From positions 434,001-498,000 of the forward strand of contig NZ_JAAXMS010000002.1 in NCBI RefSeq assembly GCF_012290005.1: a DNA stretch of 64,000 bases. Direction: 5' to 3'. The DNA comes from Crateriforma spongiae. Its GTDB lineage: Bacteria; Planctomycetota; Planctomycetia; Pirellulales; Pirellulaceae. Position 1 is the first letter of the stretch. The number at the start of each line of letters is the position of its first letter. The position numbers were made by a program, and so were the translations under genes. Positions 17,714 to 27,133 of this stretch are shown here, in pieces. The notes under the pieces are model-generated. The model worked only from the letters and a program-made list of their open reading frames with translations, was not told the DNA's origin and made no database searches.

Positions 17714-18793
17714 TCAATCGATCATGTCGCCACGCAATTGATCGCGGTCGTATTCGATCAGTGCGTCGGTGACCGGTTGAACGTCACCGGCGACCACCTG
17801 ATCCAGTTTGTACAACGTCAGGTTGATGCGATGATCGGTCAGGCGATTTTGAGGGTAATTGTAGGTCCGAATCCGCTGGCTGCGATCACCCGACCCGATC
17901 AAGCCTTTGCGTTGCTCGGCCTGCTTGGCCGCTTCCTCTTCGCGTTTCTTTTCGTAGATCCGCGCTTTCAAAACCCGCAACGCCTTGGCCAAGTTCTTGT
18001 GCTGGCTTTTCTCGTCCTGGCACTGCACAACGATTCCCGTTTCGTGGTGGGTCAAACGGATCGCGGATTCCGTTTTATTGACGTGCTGGCCGCCGGGACC
18101 GCTGGCCCCAAACTTGTCCACGCGATAATCGTCTGGCTTCAACGCGACTTCCACGTCTTCCGGTTCGGGCATCACCGCGACGGTGGCGGCGGAGGTGTGG
18201 ACTCGGCCCTGGGTTTCGGTTTCCGGAACACGCTGGACGCGGTGCCCGCCCGATTCGTATTGCAAATCGCGGAATACATTTTCGCCCTCCAACGTCAGCG
18301 TGATTTCCTTGAAACCACCGCGTTCGGTTGGACTGGCGTCCATGATCTCCGTCTTCCATCCCTTTTGTTCGGCGTAGCGGCGATACATGTCGAACAGATC
18401 GCGGGCGAACAATGCCGCTTCGTCGCCACCGGTGCCGGCACGAATTTCCATGACACAACGCGTCCGGTGGGAATCTTCGCCGCCGACGGTCAGTGACAGC
18501 AGTTCTTCCCACAATTCTTCGCGTTGCTTGCGAAGCGATGACATCTCCGCTTCCGCCATGTCGCGTTCTTCCGAATCCTCGGCGGCCTCGGCCATTTCCT
18601 GGCAGCCGTGAATTTCGTCGGTCAGCCGTTTGAAATCACGGTACTTGCCGGCCAACTTTGCCAACCCGCCGTGTTCACGGGCGGTTGCCGACATCCGCGC
18701 GCCGTCAGCCAAGACTTCCGGGTCGGACAGGTCGCTCTCGAGCTTCTCGAATCGAGAAAGCTTTTCTTCCAGAGTGTCGCGGATGGTGCTCAT
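17714..18793 (-). CDS. prfA: Peptide chain release factor 1
   Basis: 359 residues, exactly RF1-like. It contains [32 protein letters not shown] followed by [15 protein letters not shown], and the catalytic GGQ in [23 protein letters not shown]1 terminates translation at UAA and UAG. It lies downstream of rpmE and upstream of prmC on the minus strand, a widely conserved order (rpmE-prfA-prmC). A strong terminator separates rpmE from prfA, so prfA-prmC are probably transcribed separately. Confidence 0.97.
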   Translation of the reverse strand: MSTIRDTLEEKLSRFEKLESDLSDPEVLADGARMSATAREHGGLAKLAGKYRDFKRLTDEIHGCQEMAEAAEDSEERDMAEAEMSSLRKQREELWEELLSLTVGGEDSHRTRCVMEIRAGTGGDEAALFARDLFDMYRRYAEQKGWKTEIMDASPTERGGFKEITLTLEGENVFRDLQYESGGHRVQRVPETETQGRVHTSAATVAVMPEPEDVEVALKPDDYRVDKFGASGPGGQHVNKTESAIRLTHHETGIVVQCQDEKSQHKNLAKALRVLKARIYEKKREEEAAKQAEQRKGLIGSGDRSQRIRTYNYPQNRLTDHRINLTLYKLDQVVAGDVQPVTDALIEYDRDQLRGDMID

Positions 18794-18840
18794 GTGGGCC
18801 GACGGCGAAGCTTAATGGTGGGGGCAAAATCGGGTGCACG

Positions 18841-18878
18841 AAAAAAGCCGCAGGTTCCCGTGAACGGATCCTGCGGCT
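18841..18878 (-). terminator. Rho-independent terminator of rpmE
   Basis: On the minus strand a 9-bp perfect stem (AGCCGCAGG / CCTGCGGCT) is closed over a 15-nt region that can itself pair partly, and it is followed immediately by six Ts. It sits 25 bp after the rpmE stop. This is the clearest intrinsic terminator in the window. Confidence 0.9.
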
Positions 18879-18903
18879 GGTCGATATTTCGATCGTGCGG
18901 TCG

Positions 18904-19149
18904 CTATTTTTTGCCGGCTTTCTTCTTCGGCTTCGCCAAGCTGCCGTAGCTGCCCGCGGCAAACTTCTTCTGGAACTTATCGATTCGACCGGCGGTGTCG
19001 ACGTACTTCAGCTTGCCCGTATAGAACGGATGGCACTCGCTGCAAATGTCGACTTTCAATTCCGGACGGGTGCTGCGGGTCGTGAACGTGGTACCACAAC
19101 CGCAGGTGACCTGGGTTTCTTGATATTTCGGGTGGATGCCGTCTTTCAT
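18904..19149 (-). CDS. rpmE: 50S ribosomal protein L31, zinc-binding (C+) type
   Basis: 81 residues. It begins MKDGIHPKY and has four cysteines in the zinc-ribbon pattern (C16, C18, C36, C39), so it is the C+ form that binds zinc rather than the zinc-independent YkgM-type. The [20 protein letters not shown] segment is typical. The C-terminus has an extra Lys-rich tail (KPKKKAGKK). The protein sits at the central protuberance and the bridge to the 30S subunit. Confidence 0.96.
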   Translation of the reverse strand: MKDGIHPKYQETQVTCGCGTTFTTRSTRPELKVDICSECHPFYTGKLKYVDTAGRIDKFQKKFAAGSYGSLAKPKKKAGKK

Positions 19150-19297
19150 GGCTCAATTCATTCGCAAATGGCGTGGGTGGCGACACTGGCCTTGTACAGA
19201 TCGCCGGGCCTCGAAGAATACGCCGAAATACGGTTTCGGTTCAAGCCCCGCCGGGATTTCTGTTCCCGAGAATCACGTCCCCCGCGGACATCCTCTT

Positions 19298-20320
19298 TCA
19301 GGCGGCGTCGGAGGGCCCCGACGTTCCCGACAAGGAACCGGTCGGATCGGGCGGCTGATGTCCGCCGTGATTGGCGTGGGCAATGGCCCAGCGATCGGCC
19401 ACGTACGTGTCGATGAACAACTGTGACAGGTGGTAAATGATCATCGGCACCACGCTGACGCCACAGTCAATGGCGATCTGCAATCCCACCATCAGCGTTT
19501 TTTGGCTGCCGGAAAACCCAACCGCGATTTGGCGATCCTGGGACAAACCGCCGAACCTGGCCAAGCGAATGCCACCCAGCAGCGCCGCAACGTGAACGGT
19601 CGCAGCAGCCAGAATCGTCATCAGCAGCATCGCCCCGGCGAACCAACCCATCGGCTGGTCGGACTGGTCCATCAGTTGTCGACTGGCGATCGCGCCGAAA
19701 AAGACCATGACCAGAATGCCGATCTGCGCCAGAAATGCCAGCAGCCCTCGATTGTTATCCGCCGCCGCGGCCCCGCCCAATCGTCGGGTCGCCTGGGCCA
19801 GCAACAGGGGAACGACCACCACCCAAAACAGCTTCTGAATCTGGCCGACGATGGGGATTTCCGCCTGACGGCCCAAACCGATCCACAAACCGATCGGGAC
19901 CACGGCAACGCACGCCAAGTTGGTGACGATCGTCGTCAGCAGCGCAATCGAATCGTCACCACCGGCACGTCGTGTCCAAATCGCGGCCGACGCCAAGGTG
20001 CACGGCGCCAGCCCCGCCACATACAACCCACCGCCCAATTCGGGGGTCAAAATAATCGCTGCGACATAGCAAAGCGCGGGAACAATGATCATGTTCAGCC
20101 CACAGGCCATCGCGCCGCCCATCGGCTGGGCCACACATCGGCGGATCGCATCGCCACGCAACGTCAGGCCCGTGATCCACATCACCGTGAACACGAACCC
20201 GCTGCGTAAATAGGGCAAATCCAACAACCAGGTGGCCTTCGGACCGGCACCAAACCCGATCGCAAAGGCGAATCCCAGTCCGAATAAAAACCAATGCCGA
20301 CGAAGGCTTCTCCAGATCAT
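19298..20320 (-). CDS. Bile acid:sodium symporter family (YfeH-like) transporter
   Basis: 340 residues with about nine or ten hydrophobic segments and a basic N-terminus (MIWRSLRRHWFLFGLGFAFAIGFGAG). Family features are LTLRGDAI in the first half, LAPCTLASAAIWTRRAGGDDSIALLTTIVTNL in the core, and the C-terminal FSGSQKTLMVGLQIA crossover region, matching SBF-like/YfeH proteins. It probably moves an organic anion with Na+. The substrate is unknown. The C-terminal 25 residues are Gly/Ser/Pro-rich and cytosolic or disordered. It is divergent from the next gene. Confidence 0.85.
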   Translation of the reverse strand: MIWRSLRRHWFLFGLGFAFAIGFGAGPKATWLLDLPYLRSGFVFTVMWITGLTLRGDAIRRCVAQPMGGAMACGLNMIIVPALCYVAAIILTPELGGGLYVAGLAPCTLASAAIWTRRAGGDDSIALLTTIVTNLACVAVVPIGLWIGLGRQAEIPIVGQIQKLFWVVVVPLLLAQATRRLGGAAAADNNRGLLAFLAQIGILVMVFFGAIASRQLMDQSDQPMGWFAGAMLLMTILAAATVHVAALLGGIRLARFGGLSQDRQIAVGFSGSQKTLMVGLQIAIDCGVSVVPMIIYHLSQLFIDTYVADRWAIAHANHGGHQPPDPTGSLSGTSGPSDAA

Positions 20321-20392
20321 CTCTTTCGCCCAAATGCCCTATCGGCGATCCCGCCACGGTGTCTAGGATTCCACGGTCAAAATCCGCTTCGC

Positions 20393-20398
20393 AAAAGG
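20393..20398 (+). promoter_or_regulatory. Ribosome binding site deciding the 20408 start
   Basis: AAAAGG lies 9 nt before the ATG at 20408 and overlaps too closely with the alternative ATG at 20399. This favours 20408 as the start of the AsmA-like gene. Confidence 0.45.
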
Positions 20399-20407
20399 AT
20401 GTGCGGG

Positions 20408-21736
20408 ATGCATGAACGGACCAGTCGAGCCATGGCTCGTTTGCTGTTCGTTGCATGCTGCGCGATGCCGACCTTGCTTACGTTGGCCGTCATCATTGTC
20501 TGCCGTTCGCCCTGGTACCACCGCAGTGAAATCCGCGCGTTGGAATCGAAGCTGGAAATTCGCACCGGGCTAGATTTCCAAATCGGCGATTTTCATCGGG
20601 CGGCGCCGGATCGAATCGAACTCTCCGACGTCCAATTACGTCATCCCGAAACCGGCCGACCGGTGCTGGATCTGTACCGAGTGACGTGGCAACGCAACGA
20701 CCAGGGCACCGTGATTCGGATTGTGCAGCCCAAATTGCACCATGATCAAATCTCCGCCGCCTGGTATCTGATTCACGATCGATACCTGTGCCAAAGCCAG
20801 CACACCCAATCACCGACGACCATTTTGGTCGACGGTTTGACCGTGGGCGATTTCACATTCCGGGACATCGACGCGCAAATCGTACCGCACCCACAAACCG
20901 TGGAAGTGATTGCGAGTGCGGTGCCGGCATCGGGAAACGGAATCGATGACGTCATCGAAGCCACCGTCATGCGTGATCGCAGCGGCGTGTTGCCGTCGAC
21001 AAATTGGTGGATCAACACGAACACGGCCCAACTGCCGTGTCGTGTGCTGAACGATTTCATTCCGTGGATGAAACGTCTGGGTGATTCGGCCCAGTTCGCC
21101 GGGATGATGGCTTTGGAAACCGGTCTTGATGACATGGTTGTCGATCTAAGCGGTGCTCGCTTTAGCGACATCGACCTGGCCACCTTCGCCGAAAACCTTC
21201 CGCATCGCATGGGCGGAACCGCGGAAATCCGATTCGATCGTTGCGTATTGCAATCGGACCAACGACACGACATTGCCGGTCAAATCACCTGCGACGGGGG
21301 CGGATTCATCGCCGCCACGCTGCTGACCCCGCTGGCTGATCAGTTCGGCGTCCAAATTGATCCCCAATGGGCCCGCCAACGCGACGTCGGGTTTGATCGC
21401 TTTTCGGCTTGGTTCGAAATCAATGGACGATCGATGCAGGCAACCGGCAACTGCAATCGTCTCGAAACCTACTTGCCGCCGGACGTGCTAGCCAGCGTCG
21501 GGGGTCGTCCCCTTCTGATGCTCCCCCCGACCGGACCGCTTGATTCCGCGGCGCTGGCATATCTGGCCGCTCCGCTACAAAGCCCGATGGTGCCGCTGAC
21601 ACAGGCGACGCGTCCGATCTTGAAGTGGTTGCAACCGGGTGCACCGGAGATCAGCGGCGGTTCGCCCACGGCGCGTTTGTCGCGAGTCCGATCACTGGAC
21701 GACAGTTCGCCCGCAGCGATCAGCCAACCGCGATAG
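20408..21736 (+). CDS. Single-TM exported protein of unknown function, AsmA/TamB-like N-terminus
   Basis: About 442 residues. A single hydrophobic segment at about residues 10-30 (LLFVACCAMPTLLTLAVIIV) is followed by a region that reads like the start of AsmA/TamB-type proteins, with LEIRTGLDFQIGDFHRAAPDRIELSDVQL and an ETGRPVLDLYRV strand. The rest is beta-rich with few conserved motifs and ends in a low-complexity tail. AsmA-like proteins bridge the periplasm and move lipids, so an envelope role is possible, but the match is by pattern only. It is divergent from the SBF transporter and convergent with the cytochrome c maturation gene. Confidence 0.6.
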   Translation: MHERTSRAMARLLFVACCAMPTLLTLAVIIVCRSPWYHRSEIRALESKLEIRTGLDFQIGDFHRAAPDRIELSDVQLRHPETGRPVLDLYRVTWQRNDQGTVIRIVQPKLHHDQISAAWYLIHDRYLCQSQHTQSPTTILVDGLTVGDFTFRDIDAQIVPHPQTVEVIASAVPASGNGIDDVIEATVMRDRSGVLPSTNWWINTNTAQLPCRVLNDFIPWMKRLGDSAQFAGMMALETGLDDMVVDLSGARFSDIDLATFAENLPHRMGGTAEIRFDRCVLQSDQRHDIAGQITCDGGGFIAATLLTPLADQFGVQIDPQWARQRDVGFDRFSAWFEINGRSMQATGNCNRLETYLPPDVLASVGGRPLLMLPPTGPLDSAALAYLAAPLQSPMVPLTQATRPILKWLQPGAPEISGGSPTARLSRVRSLDDSSPAAISQPR

Positions 21737-21801
21737 CCGGCCGCCCGGCCCACGATCGTCCGCCAACGCCATCCCCGGGTCTCGCACGAAAGCGTCTGCG
21801 T

Positions 21802-24800
21802 TCAATCGTTGGCGGTCTTGGAACCGGGCCAATACGCGATGCCCGCTGCGATGAATGCCAGTTGGCTGACGAAAAACACGGTCAACCAAAACATCGTGCC
21901 TTCGGTGAAGCCGTAACTGTGCAGACCGATGCCCAGTTCATTGGTACCAAACCAGGACCAGGCGGTGATGATGTTGCCGGCGATCGCCAGCACCGAAAAC
22001 CCGCGACCGGCCACCATCTTGTCCCACCGGGCATGCAACATCAGCGCGTTCCAAATCACGATCAACAAGGCGCCATTTTCCTTGGGATCCCACCCCCAAA
22101 AGCGTCCCCAACTGTCGTCCGCCCACAGTCCGCCCAGAATCGTTCCGATGGTGCTGAACAGGATTCCCAAACAGGTCGCACCGTAAACACTGCGGTACAG
22201 TTCCTTTAACGTCGCTGGCCCCTTGCCGATCCAACCGGCAATCAAATAAGCGATCCCCAACACGCCGGCGACCATCGTGGCAACGTATCCCAACGCCACA
22301 CTGATAACGTGCGTCGACAACCAGAATTGGGTGTCCAATACCGCTTGCAAAACGGGCATCGTATCGCCTTGGCCGGGATTCAATGTCAACCCATACGCGA
22401 CCTGCAACGTCGTCGCACCGGCAATTGCCGCCATGAAGGTTCCCGTTCCGTAACGAAAGACGCGTTCGATCACCAAACCGAACAGCACCGCGCCCCAGCC
22501 GACGAAAACAGCGGACGAATAGAGGTTGATCACCGGCGCGCGGCCGGTCACGTACACCCGCGCGGCCAAGACGAGGGTATGAACCAGGAACGAAATCAAC
22601 ACCGTTCCCCAGGCGACCTTGCGAAGCCGATCGCCGCCGAAAGCGAAATGCCCCAGCACCAACACCAGAGCCAAGATGTACAACGCAATCGAAATCGAAT
22701 TGGGATGCGCGGTGTTCATCCAACGCTCCACCCAAACACGGCCTGCAACGTAACCAGGAATCGGATAAGCACCGACGCCCGCCAAGGCAGCATCGATTGA
22801 TTCGTTTATTGCGATCGGATCACCGGATTCGTAGGCATCGATCAGCCCGGTGAACGCATCGGCAACCGGTTGATCGGATTCGTCGGTGGCGGTCGCCTTG
22901 GCCACCATGTCGTCGAAAGCGACCGGTGCATAAGCATCCCAGTCCGGCTGATCAATTGCATCGGCCGCTTGGCCCGAACCCGGCGGAATGACGCGAGGTG
23001 CATTCATCTGTCGGATCGACCGCATCTGGTCTTGCAACTGACGAACGGCAAACAGTTCCGCCATCTCCTTGGTGATCCCTTCAGGCAAAGCCTCTTCGGG
23101 GATCGGCCGAATGGTGGGTTTGCGAAAGGCAACGGCGGTGGTCAAAAATCGTCGTTTGCGAAGCTCCAGTTCGATCAGCTTCTTTTCTTTAAATGTCAGC
23201 GATTGCGGATCGTCTTGCTGTTTGGCAAACGCGACCTCGACCTGTTTACGAACCTCGACACGGTTTCGATCAATCTCATCATAGGAGTACAACTTGGTCG
23301 GCCGCCGATCCAGGCCGCCCAGTTCCGCAAGCACTTCGTCCGCATCAATACGGAACATCGGCAAGTCGTACAGATTCGGGTTATCGATGGCGACTTCCAT
23401 CAACCACTGCAGCGCCGACATCTTCTTGCCATCGACTTTCGCGGCGATCTGACCAGGAACCCCCTTCAACGGCACTTCCTTACGGTCCTTCACCGGAATT
23501 GATTCTTTGTTCGTCATCGCTTTGACGGTTTGCCGCGCGTAAGCGTCCAGCGGCATCACACGACCGCCGTACTGGACCGGCATTTTGCCCAACGCGAAAT
23601 AGTCGACCGACTGGTCTCTCTCGGCCGGTCGCAACGCGTTTTGAATCAGTGATCCCGGAATCAGACATGCCACGGCGAACAAGCCGACGGCGGCCAAGGC
23701 GACGTACGTGGGCCAGGGTTTGACACCCGTGCGTTTTGGCGAAACGGTGGGGGCATCGTCACCTTGCAGTGCTTCATCAAAGGGATCGGCGTCCGCCAGT
23801 TTCTTGGATTCTTCGCGACGACGCCGCCGGACAAAACGCACCAACGTTCCCCAAAAGTGCGCCGCCATGCCCAGCGCGATGATGCTGCAGGAGACATACG
23901 GGATCAGCCACCCCGAATTTCGCACCACTTGGATCCCGGTCAGTTCTTTGCCGTTTCGCAGCGTGGTGTAACTGGACTGAAAGAACGTTTCGCCGCGGTA
24001 TCGCAACGGATTGTTCATCCAGACTCTTTCACGACGGTCTTCCCCCGTTTCCGGGTCCACAATTCGAATGAACGAACTGTAATCTCTGGGCGTTTCGGTG
24101 CCGCTGTAGTTCACACGTCGGACGTCTTCCAGTTTGACCCAATACGGTTTGACTTCGCGGTGCAGTCGCAAACCGAACTTGTACGTCGTGTCGTCGACGG
24201 TGATCTCGTTGAACAAATCGTCAGCGGTCGTCCCCGGTGACAACATGTTCAAGTCGGACAACTGCTGGGATACCAAGAAGGTTCCCAATGACTGATTGCC
24301 GTCGGCATCCAGCAATTCGATGTAGGCAGCCGGGATGTCCATTTCCGGATTCGCGCCGCCGCTTTTCGGCAATTCGGTTGCGGCGAAGTCCAGCCCATTC
24401 CCTTGGTCCGCCGGGTTGTCACCGCCCAGATCCTCGATATCGATCAGCTTGCTGTTTTCGAAGAAGTCGACGACTTTGATTCGAACCGGCAAGGCGGGAT
24501 CGTTCAACGCGGTGTCTCTACCTTCGATCGCAGCCAAACGCTGCACCGGAACGGCGACGACGTTTTGCTGTTGTTGGGATTCGGTCAAGAAGACCAATTC
24601 GACTTCGTCCAGGTTGACGAAGGTATTGGTCATCTGGTCTTCGACCAAACTGAGACGCTGTTCCAACTGTCGGTCACCGAACGCAAACTGGCCGACCATC
24701 AACAAGCCGACTCCCAAGTGCAGCAAGACGTTGCCGCCTTGGCGACCGAACAACATTTGGCATCCCACCAACAAAACGGCCCCCGCACCGACACCTTTCA

Positions 24801-25482
24801 GCAATTGCCAAACGATCCGCAGTCCCGGATCCCCGATGCGATAGCCGGTGGTGATTGCAAAGACCATGAAGCCAACAAGGGCCAGCGACACCAGCATCAA
24901 TGAGACTCGCGCCGACAGACCGTTCGTGGTCGTCGCCGCCCAACCGCAAAACGCGGCCAGCATCGCAATGCCACCCATCAGAACGCCCCACAACTGTGGG
25001 TAAGTGATCGGCGGCGCGCCCTGCAATCCATCGCTGTTGTGTCCCGACGCGACGATCAGTCCGGCGATGACAAACCCGGCCACTAAGAATCCCAGCCCCA
25101 TCGCCAGACGTCGACCACGAGCTTGCATCCGAAACCGTGTGATCTTGGCCGCCAACAGATTGACCATCAACAACACGCCGACCAACGCACCACCGGGAAA
25201 CGGCAACACGCCGGGGATTGCTTTTTCGTGCGGAAAGAACGCTTGGGGAAAGAAGTCATCGAAATGCAGCGGTGCGATCCAAGAAAGGAAATACCTTTCT
25301 TTGACATCCTGCATGTTCATCTCGTCTTGCGCCAGCGTCCCGACCAAAACCAAGATCAGGGACACCGCAAACAGGACAACGGTGACCTTCAACGACCCCA
25401 ACGGTCGCAGAACATCGCTGACCGAAAAATCCGTCCGTGTCGCCGTTGACGCTTGCGCTGTGGTGGTACTTGCCGTGGCCAT
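21802..25482 (-). CDS. CcsB(ResB)-CcsA fusion, cytochrome c-type biogenesis protein
   Basis: 1226 residues. The N-terminal half resembles ResB/CcsB: several TM helices, then a large extracytoplasmic domain and a further TM near 540. The C-terminal third (from about 930) is a CcsA-type heme handling module with the tryptophan-rich WWD motif near 1120-1133 (DDSWGRFWGWDPKENG) and conserved His residues (STHVISVALGY and LGIGLHSYGF). System II fusions transport heme and attach it to CxxCH apocytochromes at the outer face of the membrane. Unusually, a hydrophilic region of about 300 residues (about 600-900) lies between the two modules. A Tat-type lipoprotein gene lies 190 bp upstream. Confidence 0.9.
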   Translation of the reverse strand: MATASTTTAQASTATRTDFSVSDVLRPLGSLKVTVVLFAVSLILVLVGTLAQDEMNMQDVKERYFLSWIAPLHFDDFFPQAFFPHEKAIPGVLPFPGGALVGVLLMVNLLAAKITRFRMQARGRRLAMGLGFLVAGFVIAGLIVASGHNSDGLQGAPPITYPQLWGVLMGGIAMLAAFCGWAATTTNGLSARVSLMLVSLALVGFMVFAITTGYRIGDPGLRIVWQLLKGVGAGAVLLVGCQMLFGRQGGNVLLHLGVGLLMVGQFAFGDRQLEQRLSLVEDQMTNTFVNLDEVELVFLTESQQQQNVVAVPVQRLAAIEGRDTALNDPALPVRIKVVDFFENSKLIDIEDLGGDNPADQGNGLDFAATELPKSGGANPEMDIPAAYIELLDADGNQSLGTFLVSQQLSDLNMLSPGTTADDLFNEITVDDTTYKFGLRLHREVKPYWVKLEDVRRVNYSGTETPRDYSSFIRIVDPETGEDRRERVWMNNPLRYRGETFFQSSYTTLRNGKELTGIQVVRNSGWLIPYVSCSIIALGMAAHFWGTLVRFVRRRRREESKKLADADPFDEALQGDDAPTVSPKRTGVKPWPTYVALAAVGLFAVACLIPGSLIQNALRPAERDQSVDYFALGKMPVQYGGRVMPLDAYARQTVKAMTNKESIPVKDRKEVPLKGVPGQIAAKVDGKKMSALQWLMEVAIDNPNLYDLPMFRIDADEVLAELGGLDRRPTKLYSYDEIDRNRVEVRKQVEVAFAKQQDDPQSLTFKEKKLIELELRKRRFLTTAVAFRKPTIRPIPEEALPEGITKEMAELFAVRQLQDQMRSIRQMNAPRVIPPGSGQAADAIDQPDWDAYAPVAFDDMVAKATATDESDQPVADAFTGLIDAYESGDPIAINESIDAALAGVGAYPIPGYVAGRVWVERWMNTAHPNSISIALYILALVLVLGHFAFGGDRLRKVAWGTVLISFLVHTLVLAARVYVTGRAPVINLYSSAVFVGWGAVLFGLVIERVFRYGTGTFMAAIAGATTLQVAYGLTLNPGQGDTMPVLQAVLDTQFWLSTHVISVALGYVATMVAGVLGIAYLIAGWIGKGPATLKELYRSVYGATCLGILFSTIGTILGGLWADDSWGRFWGWDPKENGALLIVIWNALMLHARWDKMVAGRGFSVLAIAGNIITAWSWFGTNELGIGLHSYGFTEGTMFWLTVFFVSQLAFIAAGIAYWPGSKTAND

Positions 25483-25672
25483 GGATATCTCGATCCGTTG
25501 ACAATGGGTCGATGGAAACCGTCACTTTGCTTGGACCAAGCCGACGGTTGTTGGGGTGGGAATGATTCGATCAGCGGGGCCGCCGCTGAACAACAGCGAA
25601 CATCCCCTTTCACATGACGATGAAGTTGCGGGCGAAAAAGCGATCGAATTTCTATGGCGGGATCGTCCGCAC

Positions 25673-26881
25673 TCAGAACGAAAGCGACTGGACGAACGAA
25701 CCCATCGAATCGCGTTCCGCCATGACCGTGGATTCGGGGCCCGTCATTTTGACAAACAGACTGAACCCTGATTCCAACGGCACGATGACCGCATCGATTG
25801 CCATTTGGTCCGGATCGGATTCACCACCGGCACGCAAAAGAAACCGCTTTCCGTCGCGACCATCAACTGTCACATCATCGGCCGCGTCCATCGCGGCGTC
25901 CACCGCTTCATCCTTGGGCTGGCCGCCGATGACTTGCCCCAGCCAACGGGCGACGTTGCTGCGCAGGTCACCGCCGGCGGTGATCACGGTGATTTCGGCT
26001 TTCGCGTCCTCTTCGCCGGCTTCGAAGGCGGCCATCCGCATCATGCTCATTCGACCGTCACGCCATCCCTCGGGTCGCTCGAATTTCAACTTGGACGGAT
26101 TGTCTGCATCGCTGTCGGCCGACGCCTGTTTTGACTCGGACGATTCGCCGGATCCAGACGCCTGGCCTTCGGACGGATTGGGCATCTGCCCCTCCGCAAT
26201 GCGTCGACGCATTTCCGGCGGCAGTGACGCGTGTGGATCACCGCTGTCCGGGCCTCCCGGTGCCGTGGCGCCGGCAAACGGCGGCATCGACATGCCTGAC
26301 GTTCCCGCGTCACCATCACCGACCAAATCAGCCAGGACAGCGTCGGATTCGACCGCGTCGACATCGAAAGCCATTCCGCCGGCCCAACGTTCATCGGAAT
26401 CAGGCAGGCCGACTTGCCCACGCCAACGGTTGACGTTCATCACGACAAACTGGTCCCAATCATCGCCGGCGGTCAGCTTTGAAATACTCAGATCCAGTTG
26501 CTTGTCGGGCGTGTTGATATCGATCGAAGCGAAGCGAAATGGCTTTTCGCCGCCGCGTCGCCAGCCTTCCGGCAGTTCCGCCAGGTCCGGAGCATCGTCG
26601 ACATATGTTCGGGTTTTGACAAAGTCTTTGAAGGCCGCTTCGACACCCTCGATCGCATCGGCCGTCCCCTGAATTTTGTAGAACCAGACGTCTTGGTCGA
26701 CCGGCACCATGACCGCCAACATGCGCTGCGGGCTGCTTCGCAGCTGGGGCGGCACCGTGGTCGGAATCGTGTAAGTGCGAACCGAGGCCTCTTTGTCACA
26801 ACCGGCCAAAACGACCGCGGTGGCTAGAAAGCAAAACGGGACGACCGCGAGAAAACGGCGGCGTGATAGACGGGGCGGCAT
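25673..26881 (-). CDS. Tat-type lipoprotein of unknown function
   Basis: 402 residues from the ATG at 26881. The N-terminus combines a twin-arginine stretch (LSRRRFLAVV) with a lipobox (VVLAGC), so it is probably a Tat-exported, lipid-anchored protein cleaved at Cys27 or nearby. The mature part has two similar alpha/beta halves (AVMVPVDQDVWFYKIQG... and IDAVIVPLESGFSLFVKMTGPE) around a Ser/Asp/Gly-rich linker, and no enzyme motif was recognised. It precedes the CcsB-CcsA fusion on the same strand (190-bp gap). A link with cytochrome maturation is only positional. The long upstream extension of the frame is not likely to be translated. Confidence 0.7.
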   Translation of the reverse strand: MPPRLSRRRFLAVVPFCFLATAVVLAGCDKEASVRTYTIPTTVPPQLRSSPQRMLAVMVPVDQDVWFYKIQGTADAIEGVEAAFKDFVKTRTYVDDAPDLAELPEGWRRGGEKPFRFASIDINTPDKQLDLSISKLTAGDDWDQFVVMNVNRWRGQVGLPDSDERWAGGMAFDVDAVESDAVLADLVGDGDAGTSGMSMPPFAGATAPGGPDSGDPHASLPPEMRRRIAEGQMPNPSEGQASGSGESSESKQASADSDADNPSKLKFERPEGWRDGRMSMMRMAAFEAGEEDAKAEITVITAGGDLRSNVARWLGQVIGGQPKDEAVDAAMDAADDVTVDGRDGKRFLLRAGGESDPDQMAIDAVIVPLESGFSLFVKMTGPESTVMAERDSMGSFVQSLSF

Positions 26882-26965
26882 GAGCGATGTCGAGAGGCGG
26901 GACAGAATGCGAATCCAATTCGAACGCTTTGAACATCCAAAGCGAACTTGTCTTCTGCACCCATT

Positions 26966-26971
26966 ACTATA
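26966..26971 (-). promoter_or_regulatory. Possible -10 element upstream of the lipoprotein gene
   Basis: TATAGT on the minus strand lies about 85 bp upstream of the lipoprotein start and adjoins an inverted repeat at 26982-27020. No good -35 was found, so this is a weak promoter candidate. Confidence 0.25.
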
Positions 26972-26981
26972 GGCCAGACGC

Positions 26982-27020
26982 CGGATCGGTTCGCCGGGGC
27001 AATCGAGCCGAACCGATCCG
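26982..27020. repeat. 12-bp perfect inverted repeat, 15-nt spacer
   Basis: CGGATCGGTTCG and its exact reverse complement flank a 15-nt spacer in the 252-bp gap between the HTH/acidic protein gene and the lipoprotein gene. It is not followed by a U-tract on either strand. It could be a factor-dependent terminator or the operator of a dimeric regulator near the possible -10 at 26966. Confidence 0.5.
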
Positions 27021-27133
27021 CCATCCGGACCCATGTTTTCATCAGATAGCCGGCGTCGATCGGCCAAGGTCACCCCAGACCGTTGCCGCCTTGGCCCCCA
27101 AACGCAAGACGTCACCCACCAAAGGCGGGATGA

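Noticed and set aside
19430-20209. Plus-strand frame of 259 codons inside the SBF transporter
   Set aside because: It is the complementary frame of a confident membrane protein gene. The predicted product is Gln/His/Arg-rich with no fold or motif.
24335-24844. Plus-strand frame inside the CcsB-CcsA gene
   Set aside because: Composition and length fit an antisense shadow of a long minus-strand gene. No domain, start site or conserved motif supports it.
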